Shown piece by piece: positions 42,835 to 51,044 of a stretch of DNA of 64,000 nucleotides (position 1 is the stretch's first letter; every line of letters begins with the position of its first letter). Origin of the DNA: JAHEFU01 sp041395205 (GTDB lineage: Bacteria; 4484-113; JAFGCY01); the NCBI GenBank assembly GCA_041395205.1, contig JAWLAZ010000001.1, positions 434,001-498,000 of the forward strand, in the 5' to 3' direction. Position numbers and translations under genes: made by a program. The notes beneath the pieces are model-generated. The model had not been told where the DNA came from and made no database searches. It saw nothing but the letters and a program-made list of their open reading frames with translations.

Positions 42835-44070
42835 CTAGCTTCCAGCTCCGATGTCCTTCCCGATCACGCCATGCTTTTCACCGCAGCGGATGAAGGCCTC
42901 CACGCAGTGGTCGATCTGCTCCGTGGTATGGCTCGCTGACAACTGCACGCGGATCCGGGCCTTGCCCATCGGCACCACCGGGTGGCTGAAGCCGATCACG
43001 TAGATTCCCTCATCCAGCATCGAGCGCGCCATGTCGGCAGCCAGCCGCGCATCGCCGAACATCACCGGCACGATCGGGCTTTCGCCCTGTACCAGCGTGA
43101 AGCCCGCGGCCTCCATGCGCCTGCGGAAATGCGCGGCGTTGGCTTCCAGGGTGTCGCGCAGCGCGGTGCCCTCCGTCAGCATCTCCATCACTTCCAGCGC
43201 GCCGTAGATCACCGCGGGCGGCACGGCATTGCTGAACAGGTAGGGGCGGCCGCGGTTGCGCAGCAGGCTGACAATCTCCGGCGGGCCGGCCACCAGGCCG
43301 CCGGAGGCCCCGCCGAGCGCCTTGCCGAGTGTGGTGGTGATTACATCCACCTTGTCCATCACATTGTGGTGCTCATGCGTGCCGCGCCCGGTCCTGCCGA
43401 TGAAGCCCGTGGCATGGCTGTCGTCAACCACCAGCAGCGCGCCGTACTGCTCGCAGAGCTCCGCGATGCGGTCCAGCGGCGCGATCATCCCGTCCATGCT
43501 GAACACGCCGTCGGTGACGACGCAGATGCTGCGCGCGCGCTCCTTCCACATCTGAAGCTTCTTCTCGAGGTGCTCCGTGTCACTGTTCTTGTAGGTGTCG
43601 CGCTGGGCCTCGCAGAGCCGGATGCCGTCGATCAACGAGGCGTGGATCAGGCGGTCGGAGATGATCACGTCCTCCCTGCCGAAGAACACCTCGAAGAAGG
43701 CCGCGTTGGCATCGAAGCAGCTCGCGAACAGGATCGCCTCCGGCATCCCGAGGAACTCCGCCAGGCGCTGCTCCAGCTCGTTGTGGCTGTCCTGCGTGCC
43801 GCAGATGAAGCGCACGCTGGACATGCCGTAGCCGCGCTCATCGAGCCCGCGCCGGGCCGCCTCCACCACCCGCGGATGGCTGGCCAGCCCGAGGTAGTTG
43901 TTGGCGCAGAAGTTGAGCACGCGGCGCGGGGCGCTGGCCAGCGGGTACTCGACCTCGATCTCCACGCCCTGGGCGCTTCTGATGTAGCGCTCGTCCTTGC
44001 TCAGGCCGGCGGCGCTGAGTTCCTCCAGGGTCTGCGTGAGCCGCGTGCGCAGCTCGTTCGTATATGCCAT
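42835..44070 (-). CDS. kbl: Glycine C-acetyltransferase (2-amino-3-ketobutyrate CoA ligase)
   Basis: 411 residues. It condenses glycine with acetyl-CoA, or works in reverse in threonine degradation, using PLP. The PLP lysine is Lys250 in TLGKALGG; VVDDSHA (214-220) holds the PLP-nitrogen Asp and His. SVRFICGTQDSHNELE (85-100) is diagnostic for KBL among alpha-oxoamine synthases. The C-terminal GAGS and stop lie in a repeat arm. An acyl carrier protein gene lies immediately upstream, which is unusual for kbl and raises the possibility of an acyl-ACP substrate. No threonine dehydrogenase is adjacent. Confidence 0.88.
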   Translation of the reverse strand: MAYTNELRTRLTQTLEELSAAGLSKDERYIRSAQGVEIEVEYPLASAPRRVLNFCANNYLGLASHPRVVEAARRGLDERGYGMSSVRFICGTQDSHNELEQRLAEFLGMPEAILFASCFDANAAFFEVFFGREDVIISDRLIHASLIDGIRLCEAQRDTYKNSDTEHLEKKLQMWKERARSICVVTDGVFSMDGMIAPLDRIAELCEQYGALLVVDDSHATGFIGRTGRGTHEHHNVMDKVDVITTTLGKALGGASGGLVAGPPEIVSLLRNRGRPYLFSNAVPPAVIYGALEVMEMLTEGTALRDTLEANAAHFRRRMEAAGFTLVQGESPIVPVMFGDARLAADMARSMLDEGIYVIGFSHPVVPMGKARIRVQLSASHTTEQIDHCVEAFIRCGEKHGVIGKDIGAGS

Positions 44071-44103
44071 CGGGGTTCCCCCTGCCGTCCGCGCGGACGG
44101 ATC

Positions 44104-44358
44104 CTAATGCCTTTCCTGCAGCTTGCGGCTGACGAGGGACTGGATGCGGCTGACGGTCTCGAATTCCTCCGTGCTGGCCTCGTCGTCGTCAATCTCGATC
44201 TCGAACTCCTCCTCTAGGTACAGCTTCAGGCTGACCATCGAGAATGAGTCCACGAGCCCGCTGGAGATCAGCGGGGTGTTGTCATCGACCTCGGTGCCGT
44301 CGTCAACGTATTCATCATGGATGAACTGGATGATCTTCTCGCGCAGCTCTCCGCTCAT
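44104..44358 (-). CDS. Acyl carrier protein
   Basis: 84 residues from the ATG at 44358, preceded by GGGAGGAG. The phosphopantetheine serine is Ser38 in GLVDSFSMV. It is acidic, with the four-helix ACP pattern. It is not the fatty-acid ACP by sequence (GLVDS rather than GADSLD), so a specialised pathway is likely. It lies 33 nt upstream of kbl on the same strand. Confidence 0.85.
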   Translation of the reverse strand: MSGELREKIIQFIHDEYVDDGTEVDDNTPLISSGLVDSFSMVSLKLYLEEEFEIEIDDDEASTEEFETVSRIQSLVSRKLQERH

Positions 44359-44430
44359 GGCGCTCCTCCCACATTCTGGCAATCACCGCCCGGGCGGCGT
44401 CAACCATTATAGCGAAGTACGGCCCGCGGC

Positions 44431-44913
44431 TCAGGAGTCCAGCGGGCTGGTGCCGGGCCAGCTGCCGTCGTAGGCGAAGACCGAGAGCACGCTGACCCCG
44501 CTCTCCACGTCGAGGTGCAGCTGCGTGATGTAGCGCCCGTCGGCGGAGATGTACTCTCGCGTGAGCGGCTTGTCCCAGTTGAGCTGGTAGCCGAGCGGCT
44601 CATGCTGCAGGGCGAAGCCGGCCAGCTGCTGCTCCCAGCTGATCTCGCTCGTGAAGGCCACGCTCCACATCTTCCCGCTGTTCTCGCTGCGCTCATTGAA
44701 GGCCAGGCCGCTGGCCTGGTAGGGGTTGCCCTCATCGCTGGGGAAGGCCCCGGGCAGGCTGGCCGGGCGGCTGTCCTCCGGCACGCAGATCTGCGCCAGC
44801 GGCCATTTGTAGGGCATCGGGAAGGGGGCCGCGGCACTGGCCTGCTGGTGGGCACGGTTGCAGCCGGCCAGCAGCAGGCAGGCGGCGATGATCACTAGGC
44901 AGATGCGCGGCAC
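44431..44913 (-). CDS. Lipoprotein of unknown function
   Basis: 160 residues with a type II signal peptide: hydrophobic core then LLAGC with Cys18 as the lipidated residue. The mature part is a small beta-rich domain (GKMWSVAFTSEIS, GRYITQLHLDVES, VLSVFAYDGSW). Family not recognised. It is divergent from ffh with about 70 bp between starts. Confidence 0.7.
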   Translation of the reverse strand: MPRICLVIIAACLLLAGCNRAHQQASAAAPFPMPYKWPLAQICVPEDSRPASLPGAFPSDEGNPYQASGLAFNERSENSGKMWSVAFTSEISWEQQLAGFALQHEPLGYQLNWDKPLTREYISADGRYITQLHLDVESGVSVLSVFAYDGSWPGTSPLDS

Positions 44914-44967
44914 AGCTACATCTTACCCTGACCCGGCCCGGGACTGGCGGCACACAGATGTTGTAGG

Positions 44968-44973
44968 TATAAT
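44968..44973 (+). promoter_or_regulatory. -10 box TATAAT for ffh
   Basis: A perfect TATAAT ends 9 nt before the ffh ATG, with no Shine-Dalgarno in between. Confidence 0.5.
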
Positions 44974-44982
44974 CTTCGTCCT

Positions 44983-46290
44983 ATGTTCAACAAGATGCAG
45001 GATCGCATCCTCGGGGCACTCAAGAACATGGCCAACAGTGGCCGCCTGAGTGAAGCGGATGTCGACAAGGGGCTCAGGGAGATCCGCCTGGCACTGCTGG
45101 AAGCGGACGTCAACCTTGAGGTAACCAAGAAGTTCATCAACCGGGTGAAGCAGAAGGCCGTCGGCCAGGACGTGCTCGGCCAGCTCAACCCGGTGGACAC
45201 GCTCGTGATGATCGTGTACGAGGAGCTCACCGAGCTGCTCGGCGGCAAGGAGTACGACCCGAAGTTCGCGCCCGGTGTGAAGCGGATCATGATGGTCGGC
45301 CTGCAGGGCAGTGGCAAGACCACGACCTCGGGCAAGCTCGCCAACCGCTTCAAGAGCGAGGGGAAGAAGCCGCTTTTGATCGCCGCTGACCTCAGCCGCC
45401 CGGCGGCCGTTGACCAGCTGCAGGTGCTCGGCAAGCAGATCCATGTGGATGTGTTCGCAGATCCCAAGAGCAACCCGGTGGAGCTTGCGAAGAACGGCCT
45501 GAAGCAGGGCGACAAGGACAGCAACACCCCGGTGATCATCGACACCGCGGGCCGGCTGGCGATCGACGAGGAGCTGATGGAGGAGCTGGTGCAGGTCAAG
45601 GCGGCCTTCCAGCCCGATGAGATCCTGCTCGTGGTGGATGCCCTGACCGGCCAGGACGCCGTGGAGACCGCCCAGCGCTTCAACGAGAAGCTCAACATCA
45701 CCGGCATCGTGCTCACCAAGATGGACGGCGACGCCCGCGGTGGTGCGGCGATGTCCATGAGCAGCGTGACCGGCAAGCCGATCCGCCTGACCGGTACCGG
45801 CGAGAAGCTGGACGCGCTGGAGTACTTCTTCCCGGACCGCATGGCGAGCCGCATCCTCGGACGCGGTGACATCGCCAGCCTGATTGAGAAGGCCAGCAAG
45901 GAATTCGACGATGAGGATGCGGAGAAGCTTGAGAAGAAGCTTAGGCGTCAGAAGACCTTCGACCTCGAGGACTTCATCGTGGCCCTGCGCCAGACCCGGC
46001 GCATGGGCAGCATGAAGTCGCTGCTGAACATGATCCCCGGCGTGCGCGTGAGTGATGAGCAGGCCGAGGCGGGTGAGAAGCAGCTCCGGAAGTTCGAGGC
46101 CATCGTGAATTCGATGACCCGCCAGGAGCGCCTCAACCCGAAGCTTCTGAATGCCAGCCGCCGCCGCCGCATCGCGATGGGCAGCGGGACCTCCGTGCAG
46201 GACATCAACAGCTTCATCAACAACTTCAAGCAGATGCAGCGCATGACGAGCACCATGCTCAACAGCGGCGCCTTCAAACGCATGCGCTAG
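44983..46290 (+). CDS. ffh: Signal recognition particle GTPase
   Basis: 435 residues. The SRP54 protein binds signal sequences of nascent membrane proteins together with the 4.5S RNA. The N domain covers about 1-95. The G domain has G1 GLQGSGKTTT (106-115), DTAGR (187-191) and TKMDGDARGG (245-254). The methionine-rich M domain begins near 320 with FDLEDFIVALRQTRRMG. The end is slightly short and Met-rich (MQRMTSTMLNS). A predicted leaderless start applies. Confidence 0.96.
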   Translation: MFNKMQDRILGALKNMANSGRLSEADVDKGLREIRLALLEADVNLEVTKKFINRVKQKAVGQDVLGQLNPVDTLVMIVYEELTELLGGKEYDPKFAPGVKRIMMVGLQGSGKTTTSGKLANRFKSEGKKPLLIAADLSRPAAVDQLQVLGKQIHVDVFADPKSNPVELAKNGLKQGDKDSNTPVIIDTAGRLAIDEELMEELVQVKAAFQPDEILLVVDALTGQDAVETAQRFNEKLNITGIVLTKMDGDARGGAAMSMSSVTGKPIRLTGTGEKLDALEYFFPDRMASRILGRGDIASLIEKASKEFDDEDAEKLEKKLRRQKTFDLEDFIVALRQTRRMGSMKSLLNMIPGVRVSDEQAEAGEKQLRKFEAIVNSMTRQERLNPKLLNASRRRRIAMGSGTSVQDINSFINNFKQMQRMTSTMLNSGAFKRMR

Positions 46291-46295
46291 AAAAA

Positions 46296-46548
46296 GGGAG
46301 TAGGAGCTGGGTTGTAGTGGAGACGGAGGTCAGTCCCGCGCAGCAGGACTGACAAGGGGGTACTGCATCCCGCCGCAGGCAGGATGCAGTTCTGCAATCA
46401 TATACAGCCAAACCATGCCGTTGTTCGTAAAAGCAAGTCCGCCGCAATTGAACCTGCTCTGAATACTGGGTTTGTCTGTCAATCCTGCTTCGCGGGATTG
46501 ACCTCCCTTAGTCAGTCCTGCTGCGCGGGACTGACCTCCCGCCGCCGC
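46296..46548. repeat. Inverted composite repeats between ffh and the Nudix gene
   Basis: The left arm GGAGTAGGAGCTGGGTTGTAG is followed by GTCAGTCC-N9-GGACTGAC and CTGCATCC-N11-GGATGCAG. The right side carries the complements with GTCAATCC-N9-GGATTGAC. The stems differ while the loops (CGCGCAGCA, CGCCGCAGGCA) are kept. It lies between two convergent genes. No gene is seen. Confidence 0.7.
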
Positions 46549-47058
46549 CTACAGTTCGTAGCTGGCGTTCCGCGCTTCGCTGTGGCCCGGCAGTTCGTTG
46601 TGCACGATCAGGCGCGGGCAGCTGGCCCACTTCGCCGCGAGATCCGCTGCCAGGAACTGCTTCAGCGGCTCCGGCTGGAAGTTCGCGGCCAGCAGCTCCT
46701 CCGGCGTCAGCAGCTCCGGGGAGATCATCTCCTCCGTGTCCGGAGTGAGCTGGCTCAGCAGGTCACCCTCGATGGGGCGCAGCGGATGGCAGAGGAAGTA
46801 GTAGCCGATCTCATGCAGCTTGCTGCCCTGGCGCGCCCAGTAGTTCTCCATCAGGTACAGCAGCTTGACCGGCGCGACCTCAAGCCCGACCTCTTCGCGC
46901 ACCTCGCGCACCACGCTGTCGATCATCGGCTCGCCGACCTTCATGTGCCCGCCCAGCAGGTTGTGGAAGGGTGCGCGCTTGCCGTCGTCAAGCACGGTCA
47001 CGAGGAACTTGCCCTCATGCACGATCACGGCCCGGGCGATCAGGTTCAGTCCGAACAT
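46549..47058 (-). CDS. Nudix hydrolase
   Basis: 169 residues. The Nudix box Gx5Ex7REVxEExGL runs from Gly37 to Leu59 (GHMKVGE then REVREEVGL), complete for Mg-dependent nucleoside-diphosphate hydrolysis. The substrate cannot be told. The short C-terminal extension is not typical of MutT. Expressed toward ffh. Confidence 0.88.
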   Translation of the reverse strand: MFGLNLIARAVIVHEGKFLVTVLDDGKRAPFHNLLGGHMKVGEPMIDSVVREVREEVGLEVAPVKLLYLMENYWARQGSKLHEIGYYFLCHPLRPIEGDLLSQLTPDTEEMISPELLTPEELLAANFQPEPLKQFLAADLAAKWASCPRLIVHNELPGHSEARNASYEL

Positions 47059-47212
47059 CGCTCAAGTGTAGCACCGCCGCACTGCGCTCCGGCAGGCCGC
47101 ATCCCTGTTGGTTTAACCACAATTTAACTTTGACAACTCGATTCAAAAATCAGGCGAATTCTGCTAGGCTTTGTGTGCCGTGAAACGGCGAAGGAAGAGG
47201 GAGCTCGTCGGG

Positions 47213-47587
47213 ATGACAACGATTGCCAAGAACACATACGTGACGGTCATATCCAACTTCTCGGTCAATCCGGGGGACCAGGACCGCCTGCTCAAGCATC
47301 TGGTGGACGCCTTCAGCCGCGTGATCAGCAAGCAGCCGGGCTTCATCGCCGCCAACTTCCACAAGAGCCAGGACGGCACGAAGGTTGTCAACTATTCTCA
47401 GTGGGAAAGCCGCGAGGACTTCTACGCCTACCTTGAGAAGCCGATGGCCTGGGCCGTGGTGCGCGAGGCGCTCAAGCTCGGGCATGCGGAGTACAACGTC
47501 TATGACGTCTGCGAAATCGTGGAGCGTGATCCCAGCGCCGGAGTCGAGACCATGGAAGTTGAGGCTTCAGAAGTCAACAGCTACTGA
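47213..47587 (+). CDS. Antibiotic-biosynthesis-monooxygenase (ABM) domain protein
   Basis: 124 residues from the ATG at 47213, with GGGAG upstream; an earlier ATG at 47171 is basic and unlikely. A ferredoxin-like ABM fold is shown by YVTVISNFSVNPGDQDRLL, PGFIAANFHKSQDGTKVVNYSQW and the C-terminal helix. Members are monooxygenases or heme-degrading/small-molecule binding proteins. The substrate is unknown. Confidence 0.8.
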   Translation: MTTIAKNTYVTVISNFSVNPGDQDRLLKHLVDAFSRVISKQPGFIAANFHKSQDGTKVVNYSQWESREDFYAYLEKPMAWAVVREALKLGHAEYNVYDVCEIVERDPSAGVETMEVEASEVNSY

Positions 47588-47596
47588 GCCTGGGGC

Positions 47597-48511
47597 TCAG
47601 TCCTGATCCTCGTCGCGTTCCACCGGAGTGATCTCCGGGCGGTTGCCCGGCTCCTTCGGGAGGTTCCAGAGCTTGGCCACGAACTCACTCTTGCGCCGTG
47701 CGCTCATCTTGCTGACCTCACCCAGATGGCTGTCCTGGTTCCAGCCGCCGCTCCTGAGCATCTTGCGCAGCACCCGCATCTCACCCTTCGAGAATGTGCG
47801 TGAATTGAGGATGTGCTCCTCGAAGGCCTCAAAGGCCACCGGGCAGACGCGCCGCGCGCATTCAGCGAGCGCCTCGGCATAGACCCTGATCTCATACTGG
47901 GCATGCGGGTCGAGGCGCAGGCGCAGGAAGTGGAAGAGGTTGTGCAGGTCGATCTGCCAGTACCACTCCGTATAGAGCGAGAGCGGCAGGTTGAGCCGTG
48001 CCAGCTCACGGGCCATGCCCTGCTCCACCATTTCCTCATAGTGGCCGTAGAGCCGCTGCTGGTCGCCCTCGATCTCACCGACCATCCGCGCCGCGTAATC
48101 CGCCGGCATGCTGTCGCCGCTGCCCTGCTTGTTGTCAGCGCTCTGGTACTGGATCCGCGCGCTGTCCGGGACGTAGAACTCGTCCGTCATGATGCTGTAG
48201 CGTCCGCTCACCTCATTCAGGCGGGCCGTGCGGTGCCGCACCCACTGGCGGGCCACGAAGATCGGCATCTTGCAGTGGAAGGTCATCTGCACCTGCTCGA
48301 AGGGGCTCGTATGCCAGTTGCGCAGCAGGTAGTTGATCAGGCCCTTGTCCTCGCGCACGCTCTTGGTGCCGGCGCCGTAGCTCACGCGTGCGCTCTGCAC
48401 GATGCTGTGGTCGCCGCCCATGTAGTCCACCAGGCGTACGAAGCCGCGGTCGAGCACCTTGAACTGCTTGTTGAGGATCGCGTCGGCGGCCGGGACGTTC
48501 TTGCGGGGCAT
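47597..48511 (-). CDS. thyX: FAD-dependent thymidylate synthase
   Basis: 304 residues from the ATG at 48511, which lies 6 nt after a perfect TATAAT; the open frame can extend to a GTG six codons earlier. It makes dTMP from dUMP using FADH2 and methylene-tetrahydrofolate. The ThyX motif RHR-x7-S is RHRTARLNEVS (92-102). It is longer than the bacterial average because of an extra ~60-residue C-terminal region (KMSARRKSEFVAKLWNL). Confidence 0.93.
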   Translation of the reverse strand: MPRKNVPAADAILNKQFKVLDRGFVRLVDYMGGDHSIVQSARVSYGAGTKSVREDKGLINYLLRNWHTSPFEQVQMTFHCKMPIFVARQWVRHRTARLNEVSGRYSIMTDEFYVPDSARIQYQSADNKQGSGDSMPADYAARMVGEIEGDQQRLYGHYEEMVEQGMARELARLNLPLSLYTEWYWQIDLHNLFHFLRLRLDPHAQYEIRVYAEALAECARRVCPVAFEAFEEHILNSRTFSKGEMRVLRKMLRSGGWNQDSHLGEVSKMSARRKSEFVAKLWNLPKEPGNRPEITPVERDEDQD

Positions 48512-48517
48512 CAGAAA

Positions 48518-48523
48518 ATTATA
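48518..48523 (-). promoter_or_regulatory. -10 box TATAAT for thyX
   Basis: On the minus strand TATAAT is followed by TTTCTG and the ATG at 48511: 6 nt spacing, no Shine-Dalgarno. Confidence 0.5.
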
Positions 48524-48634
48524 TGACACAAACCTGCGTCACACCCGCTGGGGCAGGCAGCCGGGCCCGGACCCTGCGGCAGGCAGGGCAGGCCGGAGGC
48601 TGCTAACATAGGCTCCTGTTCTGAAGGCACACAC

Positions 48635-50320
48635 ATGGACAATTCTGATCTGACTCCCCGGCTGGACTGGCCGGAACTGAAGGCGCAGCTCGAGGAGCTC
48701 TGCGACGAGACTCCTTCGGCGGAAAGCGTGGACGCATGGCTGAAGCGCTGGACCGAGCTCGCCGCAAGGCTCAGCGAATACGGCACGCTCACGCATCTGG
48801 CGACGATGGTCGACACCCGGAATGCGGAGGCCCAGCAGCGCTACCGCGACTACATCGATGAGATCGACCCGCGCGCCAAGGAGCTGGACCAGCGCCTGAA
48901 GCAGGTGCTGCTGGACAGCGGCGTGGTCCCGGCCGGGATGGAGATCCCGCTGCGCCGGCTGCGCAGTGAGGCCGAGCTGTTCCGCGAGGAGAACCTGCCG
49001 CTGCAGGCCCAGCTGGCCAAGCTCGGGATGGAGTACAACGAGATCTGCGGCAACTGGAGCGTGGACTGGGAAGGCCGGCAGGTGCCGATCGCGGCGCTGC
49101 GCCGCCACGTGGAAAGCAACGATCGCAGCGTGCGGGAGAAGGCCTGGCGCCTCGGCGCCGAGCGCATGAAACAGGACCGCGCGCGGCTCAGTGAGATCTG
49201 GGCCGAGATGCTGGAGCTGCGCCTGCAGATCGCGCGCAATGCCGGCTTTGACAACTTCACGGACTACTCCTGGCAGAGCTGGGGCCGGCATGACTACACG
49301 CCCGGGGATGCCCGCACCTTCCAGCAGGCCGTGCTGGAGGTCGTGACCCCGGCACTCAGCCGCCAGCTGGCAGAGCGCCGCACGAGCCTCGGGATCGGGA
49401 GCCTGCGCCCCTGGGATCTGACCTGTGACAGCGAGGGCCGGGCCCCGCTGCAGCCCTTCGCCGATGCCACTGAGCTGGAGAGCCGCACGCAGGAGGTCTT
49501 CACGCGCCTGGATGGCCGGCTCGGCGGCTGGGTCGGCGAGATGGCCGGCAGCCGCATGTTCGATCTCGCCAACCGCGAGGGCAAGGCCCCGGGCGGTTTC
49601 ATGACCGTACTGGCCGAGCGTTGGCAGCCCTTCATCTTCATGAACGCCGTGGGCATGAGCCAGGACGTGCGGATCATGCTGCATGAATGCGGCCACGCCT
49701 TCCATGTCTACCAGACCGCTGAGCTGCCCTACATGCAGCAGCGCGACGTGCCGATGGAATTCGCGGAGGTTGCCAGCATGTCGATGGAGCTGCTGGCCGC
49801 GCCCTATCTCACGACTGACAACGGCGGCTTCTACACGGCGGAGGATCATGCCCGCGACCACAGCACGCAGCTCGAGTACATCATCTTCACCTGGGTGATG
49901 ATCGCCGTCGGCGATGCGCTGCAGCACTGGATCTACAGCAACCCGGAGCAGGCGAAGGATGCCGCGAATGTCTCGGCGAAGTACCTCGAACTGTTCCAGC
50001 GCTACTACCCCGAAGTTGACATCAGCGGCCTGGAGGATGAGGCGGCCTGGAACTGGCAGCGCGTGCTGCACTTCTTCCTCTATCCGTTCTACTACATCGA
50101 CTACGGCCTGGCACAGCTGGGTGCGGTGCAGATCTGGGCCAACTCGCTCAGGGATGAGAAGCAGGCCGTGACGCAGTACCTGAACGGCCTGGCGCTGGGC
50201 GGCACGGCGAGCCTGCCGCAGCTCTTCGAGACGGCGGGAGCGCACTTCGGCTTTGACAACGCCACCTTCGGGAATGCCGTGGGCATCATAGAGGACCGCC
50301 TCCGGCAGATGAAGGGCTAG
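48635..50320 (+). CDS. M3-family oligoendopeptidase (PepF-like)
   Basis: 561 residues, cytoplasmic zinc peptidase that trims short peptides. The zinc motif HECGH is at 350-354 with the third ligand Glu in EFAEVASMSMEL downstream. The helical lid occupies the first ~180 residues. It has a Shine-Dalgarno-like GAAGG 9 nt before the ATG, so it is not leaderless. It is divergent from thyX with about 120 bp between. Confidence 0.93.
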   Translation: MDNSDLTPRLDWPELKAQLEELCDETPSAESVDAWLKRWTELAARLSEYGTLTHLATMVDTRNAEAQQRYRDYIDEIDPRAKELDQRLKQVLLDSGVVPAGMEIPLRRLRSEAELFREENLPLQAQLAKLGMEYNEICGNWSVDWEGRQVPIAALRRHVESNDRSVREKAWRLGAERMKQDRARLSEIWAEMLELRLQIARNAGFDNFTDYSWQSWGRHDYTPGDARTFQQAVLEVVTPALSRQLAERRTSLGIGSLRPWDLTCDSEGRAPLQPFADATELESRTQEVFTRLDGRLGGWVGEMAGSRMFDLANREGKAPGGFMTVLAERWQPFIFMNAVGMSQDVRIMLHECGHAFHVYQTAELPYMQQRDVPMEFAEVASMSMELLAAPYLTTDNGGFYTAEDHARDHSTQLEYIIFTWVMIAVGDALQHWIYSNPEQAKDAANVSAKYLELFQRYYPEVDISGLEDEAAWNWQRVLHFFLYPFYYIDYGLAQLGAVQIWANSLRDEKQAVTQYLNGLALGGTASLPQLFETAGAHFGFDNATFGNAVGIIEDRLRQMKG

Positions 50321-50449
50321 GGGAGGCCCGGAGCGATCCGGGCAAGGAGGCCAGTGATTGCCAACCACATGAATCAATGAGAACGCCACAGGATTGAAAG
50401 AGTCCCGTCAGAAAAGCATCGGCTAAGACCTACCACGGGGAAAAATTAC

Positions 50450-50478
50450 TTGACTTTCCGCTTGAAGGGTGCTATTTT
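50450..50478 (+). promoter_or_regulatory. Promoter TTGACT-N17-TATTTT
   Basis: Near-consensus -35 and -10 boxes at ideal spacing lie upstream of the cysteine-rich secreted protein gene in an AT-rich stretch. The preceding 130 bases after the peptidase gene hold no gene. Confidence 0.65.
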
Positions 50479-50510
50479 CTTTTAGTTAGTTTCTGGAAAG
50501 GACATGCGCT

Positions 50511-50969
50511 ATGCGTTATATGCTATTAATTTTAGCACTCCTGTCTATTATTATGACAACAACTGTCTTTGCTTCAGGTGGAACTGATTGTTGTCCAGAT
50601 AATGTTTTTTATGGGTGCAACAATGGCACACCCCCAGATTGCTGCTGTATTGAAGCTTTGGGTGAGCTGCCTTTAGTAAATGATCAGGCTACTGGAATCA
50701 CTGCCACAGCACCTGGGACACAGACATATTGGGATGCGCAGGGAAATTCGTGGACTGGTCCTTGTACAAATACTTGGGAACTTTACATTGAAGAGTGCGC
50801 TCTTACTCAGCTAGTTTGGGTAACTGCCAATCCATGTATAGAAGTTAAGGGCATTAAAAGATGTGAGTATTGGAAGGATACATCGTTTTACTGCACTGGA
50901 AATCCACCGAGCTCACCTTCTCCTGCTACTCCTACTCAGGAAGTGCTTTGCTCTCCACCGACTCCTTAG
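50511..50969 (+). CDS. Small cysteine-rich secreted protein
   Basis: 152 residues with a signal peptide (about 1-22, ending VFAS). Twelve or so cysteines are clustered (CCPDNVFYGC, PDCCCIE and later CIE, CEYW, CTG), suggesting disulfides or a metal site. The C-terminus is Pro/Ser/Thr-rich. GAAAGG precedes the ATG. AT-rich codon use differs from neighbours. No family recognised. It shares an operon with the next gene (75 nt apart). Confidence 0.6.
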   Translation: MRYMLLILALLSIIMTTTVFASGGTDCCPDNVFYGCNNGTPPDCCCIEALGELPLVNDQATGITATAPGTQTYWDAQGNSWTGPCTNTWELYIEECALTQLVWVTANPCIEVKGIKRCEYWKDTSFYCTGNPPSSPSPATPTQEVLCSPPTP

Positions 50970-51044
50970 GAAGTGTTCTGTTCTAAGGGGCACAAGTTTA
51001 CTGAACAACAATAGATCTGAAAGTCATCACCCCCGGAGGCAAAA

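Noticed and set aside
42835..44070. Serine palmitoyltransferase instead of kbl
   Set aside because: SVRFICGTQDSH and the overall sequence match KBL closely. The ACP neighbour is noted as a separate finding.
48512..48529. GTG start for thyX six codons upstream
   Set aside because: That codon overlaps the perfect -10 box, so it would lie upstream of the transcription start. The ATG at 48511 fits the 6-nt leaderless spacing.
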